A DNA stretch of 64,000 bases, from contig OX326957.1 of assembly GCA_946800325.1 (NCBI GenBank), positions 15,684,591 through 15,748,590 of the forward strand, given 5' to 3'. Shown here piece after piece: positions 32,581-44,732 of the stretch. This DNA is from Luzula sylvatica. Lineage: Eukaryota; Streptophyta; Magnoliopsida; Poales; Juncaceae. The notes beneath the pieces are model-generated. The model was not told where the DNA came from. It made no database searches and worked only from the letters and a program-made list of their open reading frames with translations. The position numbers were made by a program, and so were the translations under genes. How positions within the stretch are numbered: the stretch's first letter is position 1; every line of letters starts with the position of its first letter.

Positions 32581-35192
32581 ATGTTCTCCATGAGCAAGAT
32601 AAAATCAGCTGATTTTTACAGGTTTTTTTTATCTTAAAAAATTCTTTTGTGCATTTGGGTTTAGGGTTTCTGAAAACTAATCTTGTATATGCTATTATAG
32701 GAAAATACCAAGAGATTTAACCGAGGCATCTTTTTCGGGAGCGAGTTTATCTATCCTCGCAGCATTCGCCATTTTGTTTTTGCTTGGAATGGTAATTATT
32801 TTCCATCTCTAATTAGTTTTTTCAGCAACATTCTTAATTAATTTACTCGAATGAATATTTTTCATATTTTTTATAGGAGTTTGAGGATTACATGCAAGTA
32901 CAATCCTTCACAAATGTAATAGTGGATAGAAGTTCTGACAATGAAACCTTAAATATCGAATTCAATATAAGGTACTTCAAATCTAACATATCATGCCAAT
33001 TTATAATCTCTTTTATAGATTCAAATGAAAATCATAATGTTTGATTAACTACTTTTTTCACATTGTAGTTTTCCTGCGTTATCGTGTGAATTTGCGTCTG
33101 TTGATGTCAGCGATGTTTTGGGCACGGTACGCTTCATTTAACAAACTGATTCAAATGATTGTTTCTATGGTTCATTTCATGTAATATCTTATTTTTTTGT
33201 AATATTTTCAGAACAGGCTGAATATAAGAAAGCAACTTAAGAAGTATCCAATAGACCGAAATTTCGTCCCTACCGGGTCTGAATATCGCCCGGACCCGTT
33301 ACCGAAGCTGGATAAACATGGAGATGATAATAATGGAGAAGAACTAAGTAACAATTCAATTCCTCTTAATGCAAGAAATTTTGAAGCATATGCTCATTTG
33401 TATGTGTCCTCTTTTTGTTTTCCCCAATTTTTTGAAATATTGTAGATATTGGATTAAGCACGTAATTATTTTGTATGTTTATGTAGACACCCAATTTTAG
33501 TGGTGAATTTTTATACACCTTGGTGTCAATGGAGCAAGAAACTGGTAGAAATTTTCCCTTAAAATTTTGATTTTTTCATTTGAAATTAAAATACACTTAA
33601 TTATTGTAGTAATATTTGGAACATTTTTTTTTTGCCAGAAATCATCATGGGATAAAGCAGCTCAAATTATGAAGGATAGGTAATTATCAATACATTTATA
33701 TGCTTATTCCGATACTAATTTTTCTGTTACTAAGGTTTCAAAGATCCTGTAAAGTTTCTCTGCTTTTATACTTGAAACTACAGATATAACCCCGAGACAG
33801 ATGGCAGAATCCTATTGGCTAAGGTCAATTGTGCCGAAGAGGCAGATCTCTGCAAGAGGTACTACATAATTCAGCTTCGTTTTTCATCGCATTTTCTTTT
33901 ATTACTTTTTAAAATATTTAGTTCTAATTTTTCTCGTCATTTTACAGGCACCATATACAAGGCTATCCTTCAATTCGTATTTTCCGCAAAGGAAGCGACT
34001 TAAAGTAAGCATCGCACAAACAAGTTTTTCAATATTATTCATAATGCAAATCATGTTCATATTAATGTATTTAATTTAGGGATAACAAAGGACACCATGA
34101 ACACGAATCTTATTATGGAGAACGCGACACGCAAAGTTTAGTTCGGGTACTATTTTCATATTATATTCTTAATTATGTGAAACAAATTTCAAATGAACTT
34201 TGCTTAATTTATAAATCAATATTCAGGAGATGGAAGGTCTAATTGTACCCATCTCAAAGGAAAGTAAAAATCCTCCAATCGTTAAGCGACCCGCTCCGAT
34301 GACAAGTGGATGCAGATTAGAAGGTTCTATTAGCGTAAAAAAGGTATTAGCATCGCAAATCCGTACTTTTTTTTCTTTTTAATTACTCAATCCTATAATT
34401 TATTGTAACTAGGTGCCAGGAAATTTGATTTTCTCGGCGAAGTCGAGTGCACATTCATTTGAGCCCTCTCAAATAAACATGTCTCATGTTATATCTGGAT
34501 TTACATTTGGTTCTAAGATTAATCCGTGGTTATTATTTCGTGCCGCGGAAATATATCCTTATATTGGTAGACAATACGATGCGTTAAAAGGCCAGTCTTA
34601 CGTCACTAGCGATGCGAATAATGAAAGTGCTAATGTAACGGTACGGTAAAACCTTTTTCCCCTCAGAAAATCCCTATATTGATTATTTTGATGAATAATT
34701 TATTAATTTCAGATAGAGCACTATCTACAAGTAGTGAAGAATGAATTAATGAATAGAGCATTCTTTGATGAGAGTATATTAATGGAAGATTATGAATACA
34801 CGGCTCATAGTAGTATGATTCACAGCATGAATGTGCCCGTTGCGAAGTTTCATTTCGAGATCTCGCCAATGCAGGTAATTAGTTTAAAGGGAATTAAATT
34901 AAAATTAAAATACCAATAATTTTTCATTGCTAGATTTGTTATTATATTTTAGGTGATGGTTGTTCATGAAAGGAAACCATTTTCGCACTTCATAACTAAT
35001 GCTTGTGCCATCATTGGAGGAATTTTCACGGTTTGCACCTAATTAATCCGCGTTTTCCAAAAAAAAAAAATTCCAATTATAATCGTGTTAATTTTTTCGA
35101 GTTCATGTCAGGTTGCAGGAATAATTGATGCGATTTTCCATAATACTGCGATGTTAGTGAAGAAGAAAACTGAATTGGGCAAGAATTTCTAA
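32581..35192 (+). CDS. PDI5-type thioredoxin/ERV-fold ER membrane protein (15 exons, 478 aa)
   Basis: Exons are 32581-32621, 32701-32791, 32877-32971, 33069-33126, 33212-33399, 33487-33544, 33639-33679, 33784-33858, 33948-34004, 34080-34146, 34227-34343, 34413-34640, 34713-34874, 34953-35030 and 35112-35192. All junctions are GT-AG and the sum is 1437 nt. It resembles plant PDI5-3/PDI5-4 proteins: an N-terminal RKIPRDLTEASFSGA segment, a membrane span at about residues 24-43, a thioredoxin domain from about residue 155, and an ERGIC/ERV lumenal domain (QINMSHVISGFTFG). A second span (about 439-460) leads to a short tail. The active-site region reads PWCQWS, with only Cys171, so it is unlikely to work as a normal dithiol oxidoreductase. 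It probably acts in the ER or early secretory pathway. Confidence 0.92.
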
Positions 35193-35458
35193 GATACTCG
35201 AGATTTTAAATCATATCCAAATCTGTACTAAGAACATAATAATAGTATTTATAGCAAACTTTTTTTCAAAATCATGTGTGTACCCTTACAAAAACCTCAA
35301 ATTATTTGATATTTTGCAAGAATACACATCAAATTAAGCCTTTTATTTTATGGTAAACAAACCACACGGTTCAAAATACGCATAAAACGGTAACAAAACT
35401 AAAAAAACAATTAAACAAGCATGACTAATAACCAGGTAAAACAAAACTGGAGAGAAGT

Positions 35459-36649
35459 TCACGCAACCTCAATCGCACCGACTGGAGAGGAAGTTTCGGT
35501 AACGGTAACGAACTCCTCTAACTTGGGCTCCAAGTCGATGAACTGGTTCGATTTGCTAGCCAAATGAGATATACTCACTCTCCCTTCTCTCTTTATATAA
35601 TCTGCCACGGCCCGCATTTCTTCTTGCGATATGTATATGTATTTTCCTCTATCGTCCATAACTCCAGATAATCTCCCTGTATAAATAAAGACAAATTTGT
35701 AAATAAGCCCTTCCATTATTCAAAATTGCAAAAAAGACCCTCAAATACCAATAGTTTCGAGATTTTGGATTCGGTTAATGACATCCTGAGTGCGGAGCTT
35801 GAATTCCGCAGCGAGGTCCTCCAACTGAACGCATTTTTGCTTCTGCGAAATAAATAATTACGAATCAGTCCATGAGTAATTTATAATTCGCACGAGTTGA
35901 TATTTACTTTGATGTATTCGACGAAATCGTGGAGCAAGCCTTGGCCGTCGTCCTGTAATTCGTTCTGAGTGGTTCCTTCTGCGTCCACCGAGAATTCTCC
36001 TCTCCATTTCTCGAATTCTCGAGCTGCGATTTCTTCTTCTTTTGCCTTTTTAGCGAGCTCCTCTTCCTCCTGTTTGCGCTCCGAGGCTTCGCGTTCTTCG
36101 TCCTTTCTGCGTCGCATTTCGGCGTACCGGTCTTGCTTCGTTTGCTTCGATTCCCGTGCCGCGGCCTCTTCCTTTTGAGATTCGTCAGAGTTGGAATTAG
36201 AGAAAGTTCGAATTTATGAAAAGGGGTGGATGAGAAAGAGAAATACTTGGCGTTGAGCTTCACGTTCTTGTCTCTTCTTTTCTTTCTTTGATGATGCCTT
36301 TGCGGCGTAATTCTCCTCTTCTTCTATCTCTTCTTCGCTTTCATCCTCGATCTCTTGAGTGGAAGTACTCGGGCCGGCACCGGAAGCTGGCCGTCTACGC
36401 ATTCGCCTGGCTCCGCCAGTACCAACACCTCCTCTAACCACTCTTTCAACCTATTTCGTTTATCAAATTCATACCAATTACAAAATTAGAAACCAATTTC
36501 ATAAAATTACAGAATCAATTAGGGAAAAGGGAAAGAACCTGAGGTGGCTGGGGTTCTTCTTGGTGTTCATGGCGACGCCTCCACCATAAAAGGGGGAACA
36601 ACGCCACTATCAGTAGCATACATATCGCAGCTGCTATTAATTCTTGCAT
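35459..36649 (-). CDS. DDRGK1: DDRGK domain-containing protein 1 (UFBP1), 296 aa
   Basis: Five exons on the minus strand: 36539-36649, 36247-36450, 35908-36171, 35749-35842 and 35459-35676, total 891 nt. The N-terminus is a membrane anchor (residues 5-23, [19 protein letters not shown]) followed by basic residues. The middle is a long charged Lys/Glu/Arg coiled coil. The C-terminal winged-helix DDRGK domain begins about residue 165 ([15 protein letters not shown]), has the name-giving DDRGK at 232-236 and the motif [20 protein letters not shown]. Family knowledge: an ER-membrane partner and substrate of the UFM1 ligase UFL1, in ER-phagy and ribosome UFMylation. It is convergent with the PDI-like gene, whose stop is 267 bp away. 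Confidence 0.95.
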
Positions 36650-36848
36650 CTTTTCTCCTTTCCCTTTCAATTACTTGCGATTTTGATTTCTTCTTCGTTT
36701 TTGCCACCGATCGAATTTTGATGGAAGAGAAGAAGAGGGGTTATTTTTGGCAAAACATCCGTGAGGTAAGAATTCCTGCATTCGGCCCATAGCCTTTGTA
36801 TTTTACTATTCACGGCCTGTTAAAATTACTATTCAGAAAGAGATGTGA

Positions 36849-37085
36849 TGTATACCCCCATGATACTCTCCCTCAAGAGTCTTGATGATATGGATATAGT
36901 TTAATACCTTAAAAATTAATCCATAAATACATAATTTAACATCTAAATTTATAATTTGATTATCTTAATTTATGATTAAATATCCAATTAAGATATCAAG
37001 TCATGAATTAAAATGTTAATTCCTAAATGTGTTAAATCATATTCATTTCATCAAGACTCTTGAGGGAGAAATGAGGGTATGTCCA
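36849..37085. mobile_element. MITE-like inverted repeat
   Basis: The two ends are inverted copies, with TCTCCCTCAAGAGTCTTGAT at the left and its complement at the right, plus ATACCC at the tips. It is about 237 bp long with an AT-rich centre and lies about 200 bp upstream of the DDRGK1 start. The TSD is not clear. Confidence 0.75.
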
Positions 37086-38214
37086 ACATTTTCATTCAGA
37101 AATAGGATTTCGTTCATTAAGTGAATATGTTGAAATTTGGGATGTTTTCGTTCAATGTTGTTCGATTTGATTGTTTTCAATGTGAGATCGGGTAAACGGA
37201 TATATCCACGAGTACGATTTATCCGGAGTCGGGAATGAGATGAAAATTATATATTTGAGCATACCCGATCCGGCTAAAAATGTTGAAAAATCAACAATTA
37301 AGAACCTACTCGAACGAGAGCTCAAACAAACCGAAAACTAAAAACGACACAAAACATGGTTATACGTGACTCAAATCCGCCCAGTTAAGACCCAAACAAG
37401 GCAAGAGTGTCTTAGTCATAAAAAATAGAAAATATTTATTCAATCTAAAGTCTAAACCCTAAAACCAAACCCGCATGAGACATGAATAATTCGAAATCCA
37501 AATAATCTAAAACTCAATTGATGGTTGATCGGAATGATCCGTAACCTGAATAGACCCGAACCTGAAATGGTCCGACCAAAACATGAAATTCTCGCCTGAA
37601 TCCGTTGCAACCCGCTCGATCGGTGCATCTAATTTTTATCGAGGACATAAAATAGAAGTTATAAAATTGAAATCTATTGAACGTAAATTTATATTTTTTG
37701 GTAAGATCACTGAAAGTAATCACTGAAACTACCATTACTCTCAATGATTCGAGAAAAAAAATTGTATCAAATAATCAAAAAGTAGTGCGCATGAACAAAA
37801 AAAGGAATTTGAATTTCACAGAAGAAAAGGGCATATCTCTGAAACTTTCCATTACTCTTAATATGTACAACTGATATTACATATCAACATTCAATCATAG
37901 AGAGTCAAGTTAAAAAAATAAGCATCCATTTTGCTGGTTAATTATCATACAATGAAATTAAGCAAGCCAATCCAATAATAATCAATAATTACCAAGCTTT
38001 ACATAACAATCCAATACAAAAGGGCAATGAATAGTTACCATATGCCACGAGGCTGTCGTAGTTATAATCAGATTTACGGGGGTCATATCTGCATAACGCA
38101 GAACCAGTTTCTAGCCGGAAGACCTCACAAAATACAATGAAAAAATATTTGTCAACCTCTCTATGTTAATATTAATAACTTGTTGTCGCCACGAAAATAA
38201 CAATTTTGTTATTT
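37086..38214. other. Intergenic, no gene seen
   Basis: AT-rich sequence with no supported coding, between the DDRGK1 upstream region and the 3' end of the RIC gene. Confidence 0.5.
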
Positions 38215-39207
38215 TCAGGTGACGAACAATTCGTTCGCCGAAGGTTCGCGGTGGCCCACGCATGTATCTTCCATCGCAGCAGCACAAGAAGCTCGGAATT
38301 TTGACGGAGAAGATTTCATTTTAGAATTAGTCGATTTATTTCGAGAGACCGAGTTAGAGGACGATGGCGAACCTGGGTTCTTCGCCTTCTTCTTGCGCCT
38401 TAACCTTTTCGAACGTTTCGATTCGTCACGTGAAGTGGTCGAGGCGTTAAGTGATCGTGACTGGTCAAGTTGTGTCTCTGTATAATTGTTAATGTATCAT
38501 TAGAATATTAAAATCATTAATTAAGCTTAATTGAGAGAAAGAATGGGGAGTTCTATGATAACCCATTTTCTTATCATGTATCATTTTAAAAAAAAAATTA
38601 TTTCGAATATTTGTTGAATAATGATTTTTTTTGTAAGATTCTAGTGTATATTTATCATTTAATGCTATCCAAAACATAAATTTTGTATAATTAATTAATA
38701 AATAGCTAAAATTCTTAAAATAATTTTTTGAAAAAATGTCCATGATAAGAAAATGGGTCTATCATAGAATTTCTCAGATAGAATATCGATAGGAATTCGA
38801 AATGAACCTCCATCGAGCCAAGAAGACTCGACAACTCCGCAATTGGCTAAAGAAGCCGATGTGTAATCCGGTGCTTCTTGGAACTTGTTCATCTGCGATT
38901 TCGAGAACAACATACTATGTGTTAACAAAAAATGAAAATAAGACTCGAAAATTAATAAATTAATAACGCGCACCCAAGTCGGAGCATGGTTCGATGAGCT
39001 GTCGAAACCAATATGCGACAAGTGTTTCACGTTGGTCGGAAGCCCGATCTCCATTTCATGCTCTTTTGTAGCTACACACAAAAACAATAGTAATTTTAAG
39101 AAAAATAATATATTTTTGTGCAATCATCATGATGAAAATGAAAAGGGGCAGAACTTACAAAACATATTCTTGAATCCCTTGAATATCCCCTTCATCTTGG
39201 TTGCCAT
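38215..39207 (-). CDS. ROP-interactive CRIB motif protein (RIC family), 164 aa
   Basis: Four exons: 39159-39207, 38974-39071, 38808-38892 and 38215-38477, total 495 nt with GT-AG junctions. The N-terminus [16 protein letters not shown] is short and basic. The CRIB motif occupies residues 25-40 ([16 protein letters not shown]) with the conserved I-x-x-P...H-x-x-H-I-G pattern that binds active ROP/RAC GTPases. The rest is low complexity: a Ser-rich and strongly basic stretch ([16 protein letters not shown]) that could be a nuclear or membrane-binding signal. RIC proteins are effectors that link ROP signalling to actin, microtubules and vesicle traffic in polar growth. Which RIC it is cannot be told. 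Confidence 0.88.
38545..38775. mobile_element. MITE in RIC intron 3
   Basis: The ends are inverted copies: GGGGAGTTCTATGATA at the left against GAGAAATTCTATGATA read inward from the right, followed by CCCATTTTCTTATCATG on both sides. The terminus is close to that of the MITE at 61959-62220. It lies inside the intron between exons 3 and 4 without harming the splice sites. Confidence 0.75.
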
Positions 39208-40149
39208 GAGAATAGGTATTTCTCTCTGTCTTTTTCTCTAATTCACAGAAATATATATAAACGAAAGTTAAGGGATTATTATTAATAAATAGACCAGCTA
39301 TTAAATGTGTAATTATAATATTCAGACGGCCATTAATGCCCGTTTTGTTCACATCGTTTCAATCAGGTCTATCTTGCATTAATCAATGCCATAAATTTGC
39401 TCTTCAGATTAATTAAAAACCTCTGTACATAGCCATATAATTGATGGATTGTACCAGTTAATGCATCTTTTCTCAAAATCCATAAAATATCAAAAGAAGA
39501 AGAACACAAGTTTAATTAATTGCATAATTTCATTACCTATATGAAAGATCTCGAGCAGGGGGGTTTTCATTCCCTAAAAAGCTCTCCTCTTTTCAACCTG
39601 TTTTTTGATTAATCAAAACCAACAATGTGGAAAAGACTTTTTTTAGAGAGAAGAGGAGAGAGAAAAGAGAGGTTAGGGAAGAAATAGAAGGTCAAGAGGG
39701 GTAAAATGGTTTAAGAGATACTCTGGTGGTTTATGAAACGGCGTTTGATTCCTCTCCATTATATGTGAAAACTGGAGGGTACTTATGACCCAGATTTTAC
39801 ACCCGTATTCAAATGTATGTGGACAAATAATCGGAGATCTCCATTTTTGTTACATGGAGGGAAGAGAGTAATTAGTTTGGTAAAGAATAGCTTTGTTAGT
39901 ATTGATTAATTTCTTCATTTTGAAGACATTATCTTCGTGATGGATTATCATTGTGGGCCCAACAATACTCACAAGGCCTAGGAATAGAAATATAAAATAC
40001 TGTCGAATCAGTTATTTTTGTTTCGTAAAGAGGGCCTGTTATACAATGTGGGCCTTAATTAATTATTGCTAGCTCTATTTGGGTTTGAGATTTATTTTGG
40101 GAGCTTCAACTTTTGGTCTTGTTATTTCCTTTTTTTTTTTTAATTAGAA
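39208..40149. other. RIC upstream region, no other gene
   Basis: A (GA)-rich segment at 39640-39680, which is CT-rich on the gene strand, may lie in the promoter or 5' UTR of the RIC gene. Nothing else is recognised. Confidence 0.4.
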
Positions 40150-40175
40150 TTAGGAGAATACTTGCGTTACGCAAC
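40150..40175 (-). mobile_element. Helitron 3' terminus (minus strand)
   Basis: On the minus strand the hairpin TTGCGTAACGCAA is followed by 8 bases and CTAA (CTRR type). The sequence around it is similar to the terminus at 28966 with paired changes in the stem. Confidence 0.55.
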
Positions 40176-40424
40176 GAGAATATTAATTATGTTTTTTACT
40201 GTACATTTGTACAATATCATTTCATAATATAATTATTTAAATTAATTTATTTATGATTATGTCACTAAAAAACAAAACATCACCTCATCAGTATGTTCAG
40301 GAAATATAAAAGGGCTATATCAATATTCTATTTTGAAAGATCATCTATCAAAGTGCCATGACCAATCCAATGAATAACACAAATTTTGGAGTTCTATGTC
40401 AAATTAATTATGTCCAAATGAATT

Positions 40425-40650
40425 GTAAGCACTAACGAAGTTTCAATTGAAGAACAAGTCGGTATGTTTCTACATAGTTTTGGTCAAGGCTCGTCTATTC
40501 GCGCAATAAGCAAGTATCATCGAACATTCAATTTTGTTTTAAGAAGTGTGCTTGCAAAATGTACACATTTCATAAAATTTACGAATACCAATTATCGACC
40601 AATACATCCTTCATGCTTGGAAGGCACAACATTTGACATTTGCAAGGTAC
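40425..40650 (+). pseudogene. PIF/Harbinger transposase N-terminal remnant
   Basis: The frame VSIEEQVGMFLHSFGQGSSI followed by RAISKYHRTFN and a final CLEGTTF resembles the N-terminal helical part of plant Harbinger (HARBI1/DUF8040) transposases, which read 'VSVEEQVAMFLHTLGH' and lead to 'CIGALDGTHI'. The nuclease core is missing. The open frame (40464-40697) lacks the rest of the gene. Confidence 0.6.
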
Positions 40651-42758
40651 ATAAATTATCATGTTCCTTAATGTTACTTTTTTCTTTTGTTAACTAAAAT
40701 ATATATTTTCAATACATTAATATATATTATATGTGTTCAAGTATGATTCGGGCTTTAATTGATAGCACACTTGTATCCGCAATTGTTATATTGATAGCAC
40801 ACTTATATCATATGCGGTTATGGGATGCTTTTAGGCTACAACCGACCCAGCAAGACCACGAGGGAGACCGAGTCAGTGACGACGCGAGGGAAACCGAGTC
40901 AGATCTTCAAAATAGCGTAATCCTCGACCCGAGTTGCTATGAAGTGCATCTCTCTGGCGACGCGATCGATATGGCATAGGTGGTTATGGATCGTTACTAG
41001 GTTATAGCAGATCCAGCAAGACTGCGAGGCAGGTCCGACACGAGGGAAACCGAGTCAGGCTATGACGAGAGCATTATCCTTCATAATTCCGACGACAAAT
41101 ACAATGAACATCAATGGCTATAAATATTTTAACAATTTAGATCACCTTGTATCTTTTTTCGTTTCGCATCTTTTGTATCGAAACTTTTTCTTTTAATATA
41201 TCAAAACGAAAAGATCGTGCACGTATCGTGCTTGCTTTTCTTTCAAAAAAAAATAGAAAGAACAATTCATGTATTGAGAAAAGGATTGAAAGTGCTCGTA
41301 TGTATGTTTCCTTACAAGTTAACAAAATAATGCTTGATTGTTTTCTCATGTTGTGTTGTACACAATTTTATAAAATATCAAACCAAGAGATCCTAAACGA
41401 GAATGACATATTTTTTAATATGTCAGAGAAGTCATCGGAAACTGGATCCGTTGATAATGTTGATGTGAATTTAACTCAAGAGGAAACATGTTGGAGTAGT
41501 TCTTCGAAATATTATTACAAATATTTTGTGAAACAAACATCGAGGTCGTCGTGATCGTACAAACTAGATCTTGCGTTATCGTGATATATTAATATTTTTG
41601 CTCATGAAATTTTTTTATTAGAACTTTCTAATATTGATCAAACATTATATTCTAATAACATAGTTATTGATATTTAATTAATTTTAACACTTCTAATTTC
41701 AACATCTAAAAAATTACAAGAACAATAGTCATTTGTATTATAATTATAATTTATTTTATATTTGACACCATCTCAATTTTTACACTAATCTAAAATAAAA
41801 AAATAAAAAAAGAATAACTTCTTATTCCTCAAAAAGATTGTTCCTAGCTATTTTATCCTCCTCAGTCTCCTAGAATTTTCTGGAGAAATGAATAATGGAG
41901 AAAGTACACCCTTAATTTTATATATAAAAAAATGTATATTCCAGAATATGGATGCTCCATGTCCGAGAGGTAACATCAAGTGACAATTGGCATGATCTTT
42001 TCTCAAGCCACACGGCAACTCCCCAACTACTCCACGTCGAATAAAGGAACAATCCAGAAAATATCTTTACTAAAGTACAATGCCCTGGCCAATCATTAGT
42101 GACCCCATGCATATAAACAATTAACTAATTAATCTATACTCATTATATTATAGATATTATTTGAACAGGATTAAACAGTGTATATGTTGAATTTAGGGCT
42201 ACCTTCACTGTCCACTATTTCACCAATAGACCTCCTCCAATTGCATTCATTTTCTTCGGTTTGTTTTGTGGTTAAGTAAATGGCGCGGCCTAAACGTGTT
42301 CAAACACATTACATACATACCTAATCAACTAAAAAGAGACCCATTCATATAATGACCCCTTCAAATCAGATCCATAATTATGGACCATAAACGTGGCTAA
42401 TAAAATTACAATAAGATCGATAAACGTGGCCAACAAAAGCACAATACATATAAATTTTGGAGGATCGTGGCTCAACTTGTGTGCACTTTTGGGGTTATTC
42501 ATGATTGAAGGAGGAACAATTAATTCAACTCGTTCTACACACAGAGAATACGTCGATGTTCGTGCTGGTCCAGTTATATGCCTGCATGATTAATCATATC
42601 TAGCTAGCTATCTAGCTAGGGACCCCAATAACTCTCAACCTATGTCTTTATGTTAAGGAATGAGTCTACGTTGCAACTCTTTAAATCACCAACGAAAAGA
42701 GTACTGTGAGAAATGAGTGTATCTGGCAAGAAACAAAGAAAGAAAGAAGAGAAATATT

Positions 42759-42768
<10 letters not shown>
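40651..42768. other. Intergenic, no confident gene
   Basis: A GC-richer block at about 40820-41080 holds two imperfect copies of a GACCCAGCAAGACCACGAGG-like unit (about 40847 and 41010) with GAGGGAAACCGAGTCAG. An open frame of 135 codons at 41147-41554 shows no domain known to me. The upstream region of the GA2-oxidase gene follows. Confidence 0.4.

Positions 42769-42828
<60 letters not shown>
42769..42828. repeat. (GA)n microsatellite upstream of the dioxygenase gene
   Basis: About 30 uninterrupted GA units. It is followed at 42891 by CTCAG|GTACAT, a possible splice donor, and at 43534 by AATTAG before the ATG, a possible acceptor. The tract may therefore lie in a 5' UTR exon, but this is a guess. 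Confidence 0.8.
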
Positions 42829-42832
<4 letters not shown>

Positions 42833-43561
42833 TTGAAGGAAGATTTTGCTTAATTTGGAGATTCAGAATCAACCAAGCATTCACCAGCTCAGGTACATAT
42901 TTGTTGTGGTGCACTTAACTAACAAGATCATATATATAGTATATCATTTTACTAGGCGTTTATGTTAATTAGTTAATTTGTGACATGATTTAGTAACTTG
43001 TATTTTATTTATTTTGATTGAATGGAAAATATTGCTTGATCCATTTCTGTTATTTTTGGATACAATGTGATTTAAACTACAATGTTTTGATCATACAGAG
43101 TGAAGGTTTGGAAATCTTCATTTTAAAAGTTTTCATGGATGGGTACTTGAGAAGACTTGATTATTTGTTGATAATAAACATTACAAATTTTAACTTTCTA
43201 TATAATATAGTACATTTTTCTTTATATATTGTATCTCAAAATCTCAAAGAGATCACATACATTTCTAGTGTTTATTAAGATTATAACACAATATAAATCA
43301 TGTCATGGATTTAGTTCTCACTGGAATCAATGAACGGAGGATAAAAGTAAAACACCTTTTTTATTTAATAAAAAAATAGCCATTTTACACATACATACAA
43401 AATATGCAATAGACAGAAACATACAGTATATTGAAACATATAAAAATCTAGATGCATGATGCATTTTGATGCTACGTGCCTGCATTTTGATGAACAAGCA
43501 TAACTAACATTTTTTTCTTTTCCATTTAATTAGATCCATATCATAAACTAGCTCTTTTCAA

Positions 43562-44732
43562 ATGGATTCAAACCCTCCATTAATGGCCACCTACAAACAA
43601 CTCTTTGCTAACCATCTCCAACCACTAAACCCGAATCAAACAACCACCCAAACCGAAGAATGCACTCTCCCTCTAATCGATCTCGACGGTTTGATCAACG
43701 AAAACTCTACTATAGTATCAAACTGTAAGAGAGAGATTATCGCAGCGGCCTCAGAATGGGGATTCTTCCAAGTTACAAACCACGGAATTCCGCATAACTT
43801 GTTATTACAATTATCCGAATTACAAAAAGACGTATTTCGCGAACCATTCGAGAAGAAGAGAATGGAGAAGTTATTCGAGTTATCCCCCGATAGTTATTGT
43901 TGGGGCACGCCCTCCGCCACAAAACTCGAACAATTATCATGGTCCGAGGCTTATCATATCCCCCTCAAGTCAACTTCCATAACTAGGTATATATATATAT
44001 ATATAATCCCTTATAAATTGACTTATTTATATATAGTTGGACATGTAAAGTTATTATTATATAATAGGTCAACTATTTTGTAACAATTTGTATTTATGTG
44101 TTACTTAGGAACATAATTGGAGAGATCTCAATGGCATTGTCAAGATTGGCACAAAAGCTAGCATCAATCTTAGCAATGAAAATAGGAGATAGTAACGAGA
44201 ACTATTTATGTGAGAGTTGCACGTGTGAGACGTGTTACCTAAGATTGAACCATTACCCCCCATGTACCGAGCTAAGTGGTGCATTTGGGCTCGCCCCCCA
44301 CACAGACAGTGATTTCCTAACGATCCTATACCAAGATCAAGTCGGTGGATTGCAACTCATGAAGGATGATTCGTGGCTCACTGTGAAGCCTAATCCTCAT
44401 ACTTTGATCATCAACATTGGTGATTTATTCCAAGTAATAATCACTTATTTTTTCACTAATTTTGTGTGAAAATCTCTTACATTTGTTGTGTTGTGTAGGC
44501 TTGGAGCAATGACATGTATAAGAGTGTGAAGCATAGAGTTTTGGTGAATACAAGAGTTGAGAGATTTTCTGTGGCATACTTCATGTGTCCTTCATATGAA
44601 ACAGTCATTCGAGGATATTCAAATAATTGTGTTTATGAGAGATTCACATTTGGAGAATATAGACAACAAATCAAAGAGGATGTTAGATCAAAGGGACATA
44701 AAATTGGGTTAAGTAGATTCCTTGCTCACTGA
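43562..44732 (+). CDS. 2-oxoglutarate/Fe(II) dioxygenase, gibberellin 2-oxidase 8-like (327 aa)
   Basis: Three exons: 43562-43986, 44109-44433 and 44499-44732, total 984 nt. The N-terminal DIOX_N domain (LPLIDLDGL, then SEWGFFQVTNHGIP) precedes the catalytic double-stranded beta-helix. Iron ligands are His206 and Asp208 (PHTDSDF) and His262 (SVKHRV). 2-oxoglutarate is held by Arg272 and Ser274 (RFS). The segment CETCYLRLNHYPPC and QVGGLQLMKD are typical of the C20-gibberellin 2-oxidase group (GA2ox8-like), which inactivates gibberellin precursors by 2-beta-hydroxylation in the cytosol. Substrate is inferred from similarity only. Exons match the usual three-exon structure of the family. Confidence 0.88.

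Noticed and set aside
41147..41554. A 135-codon frame as a possible gene
   Set aside because: Composition is like its AT-rich surroundings, with no domain, no clear start context and no supporting splice structure.
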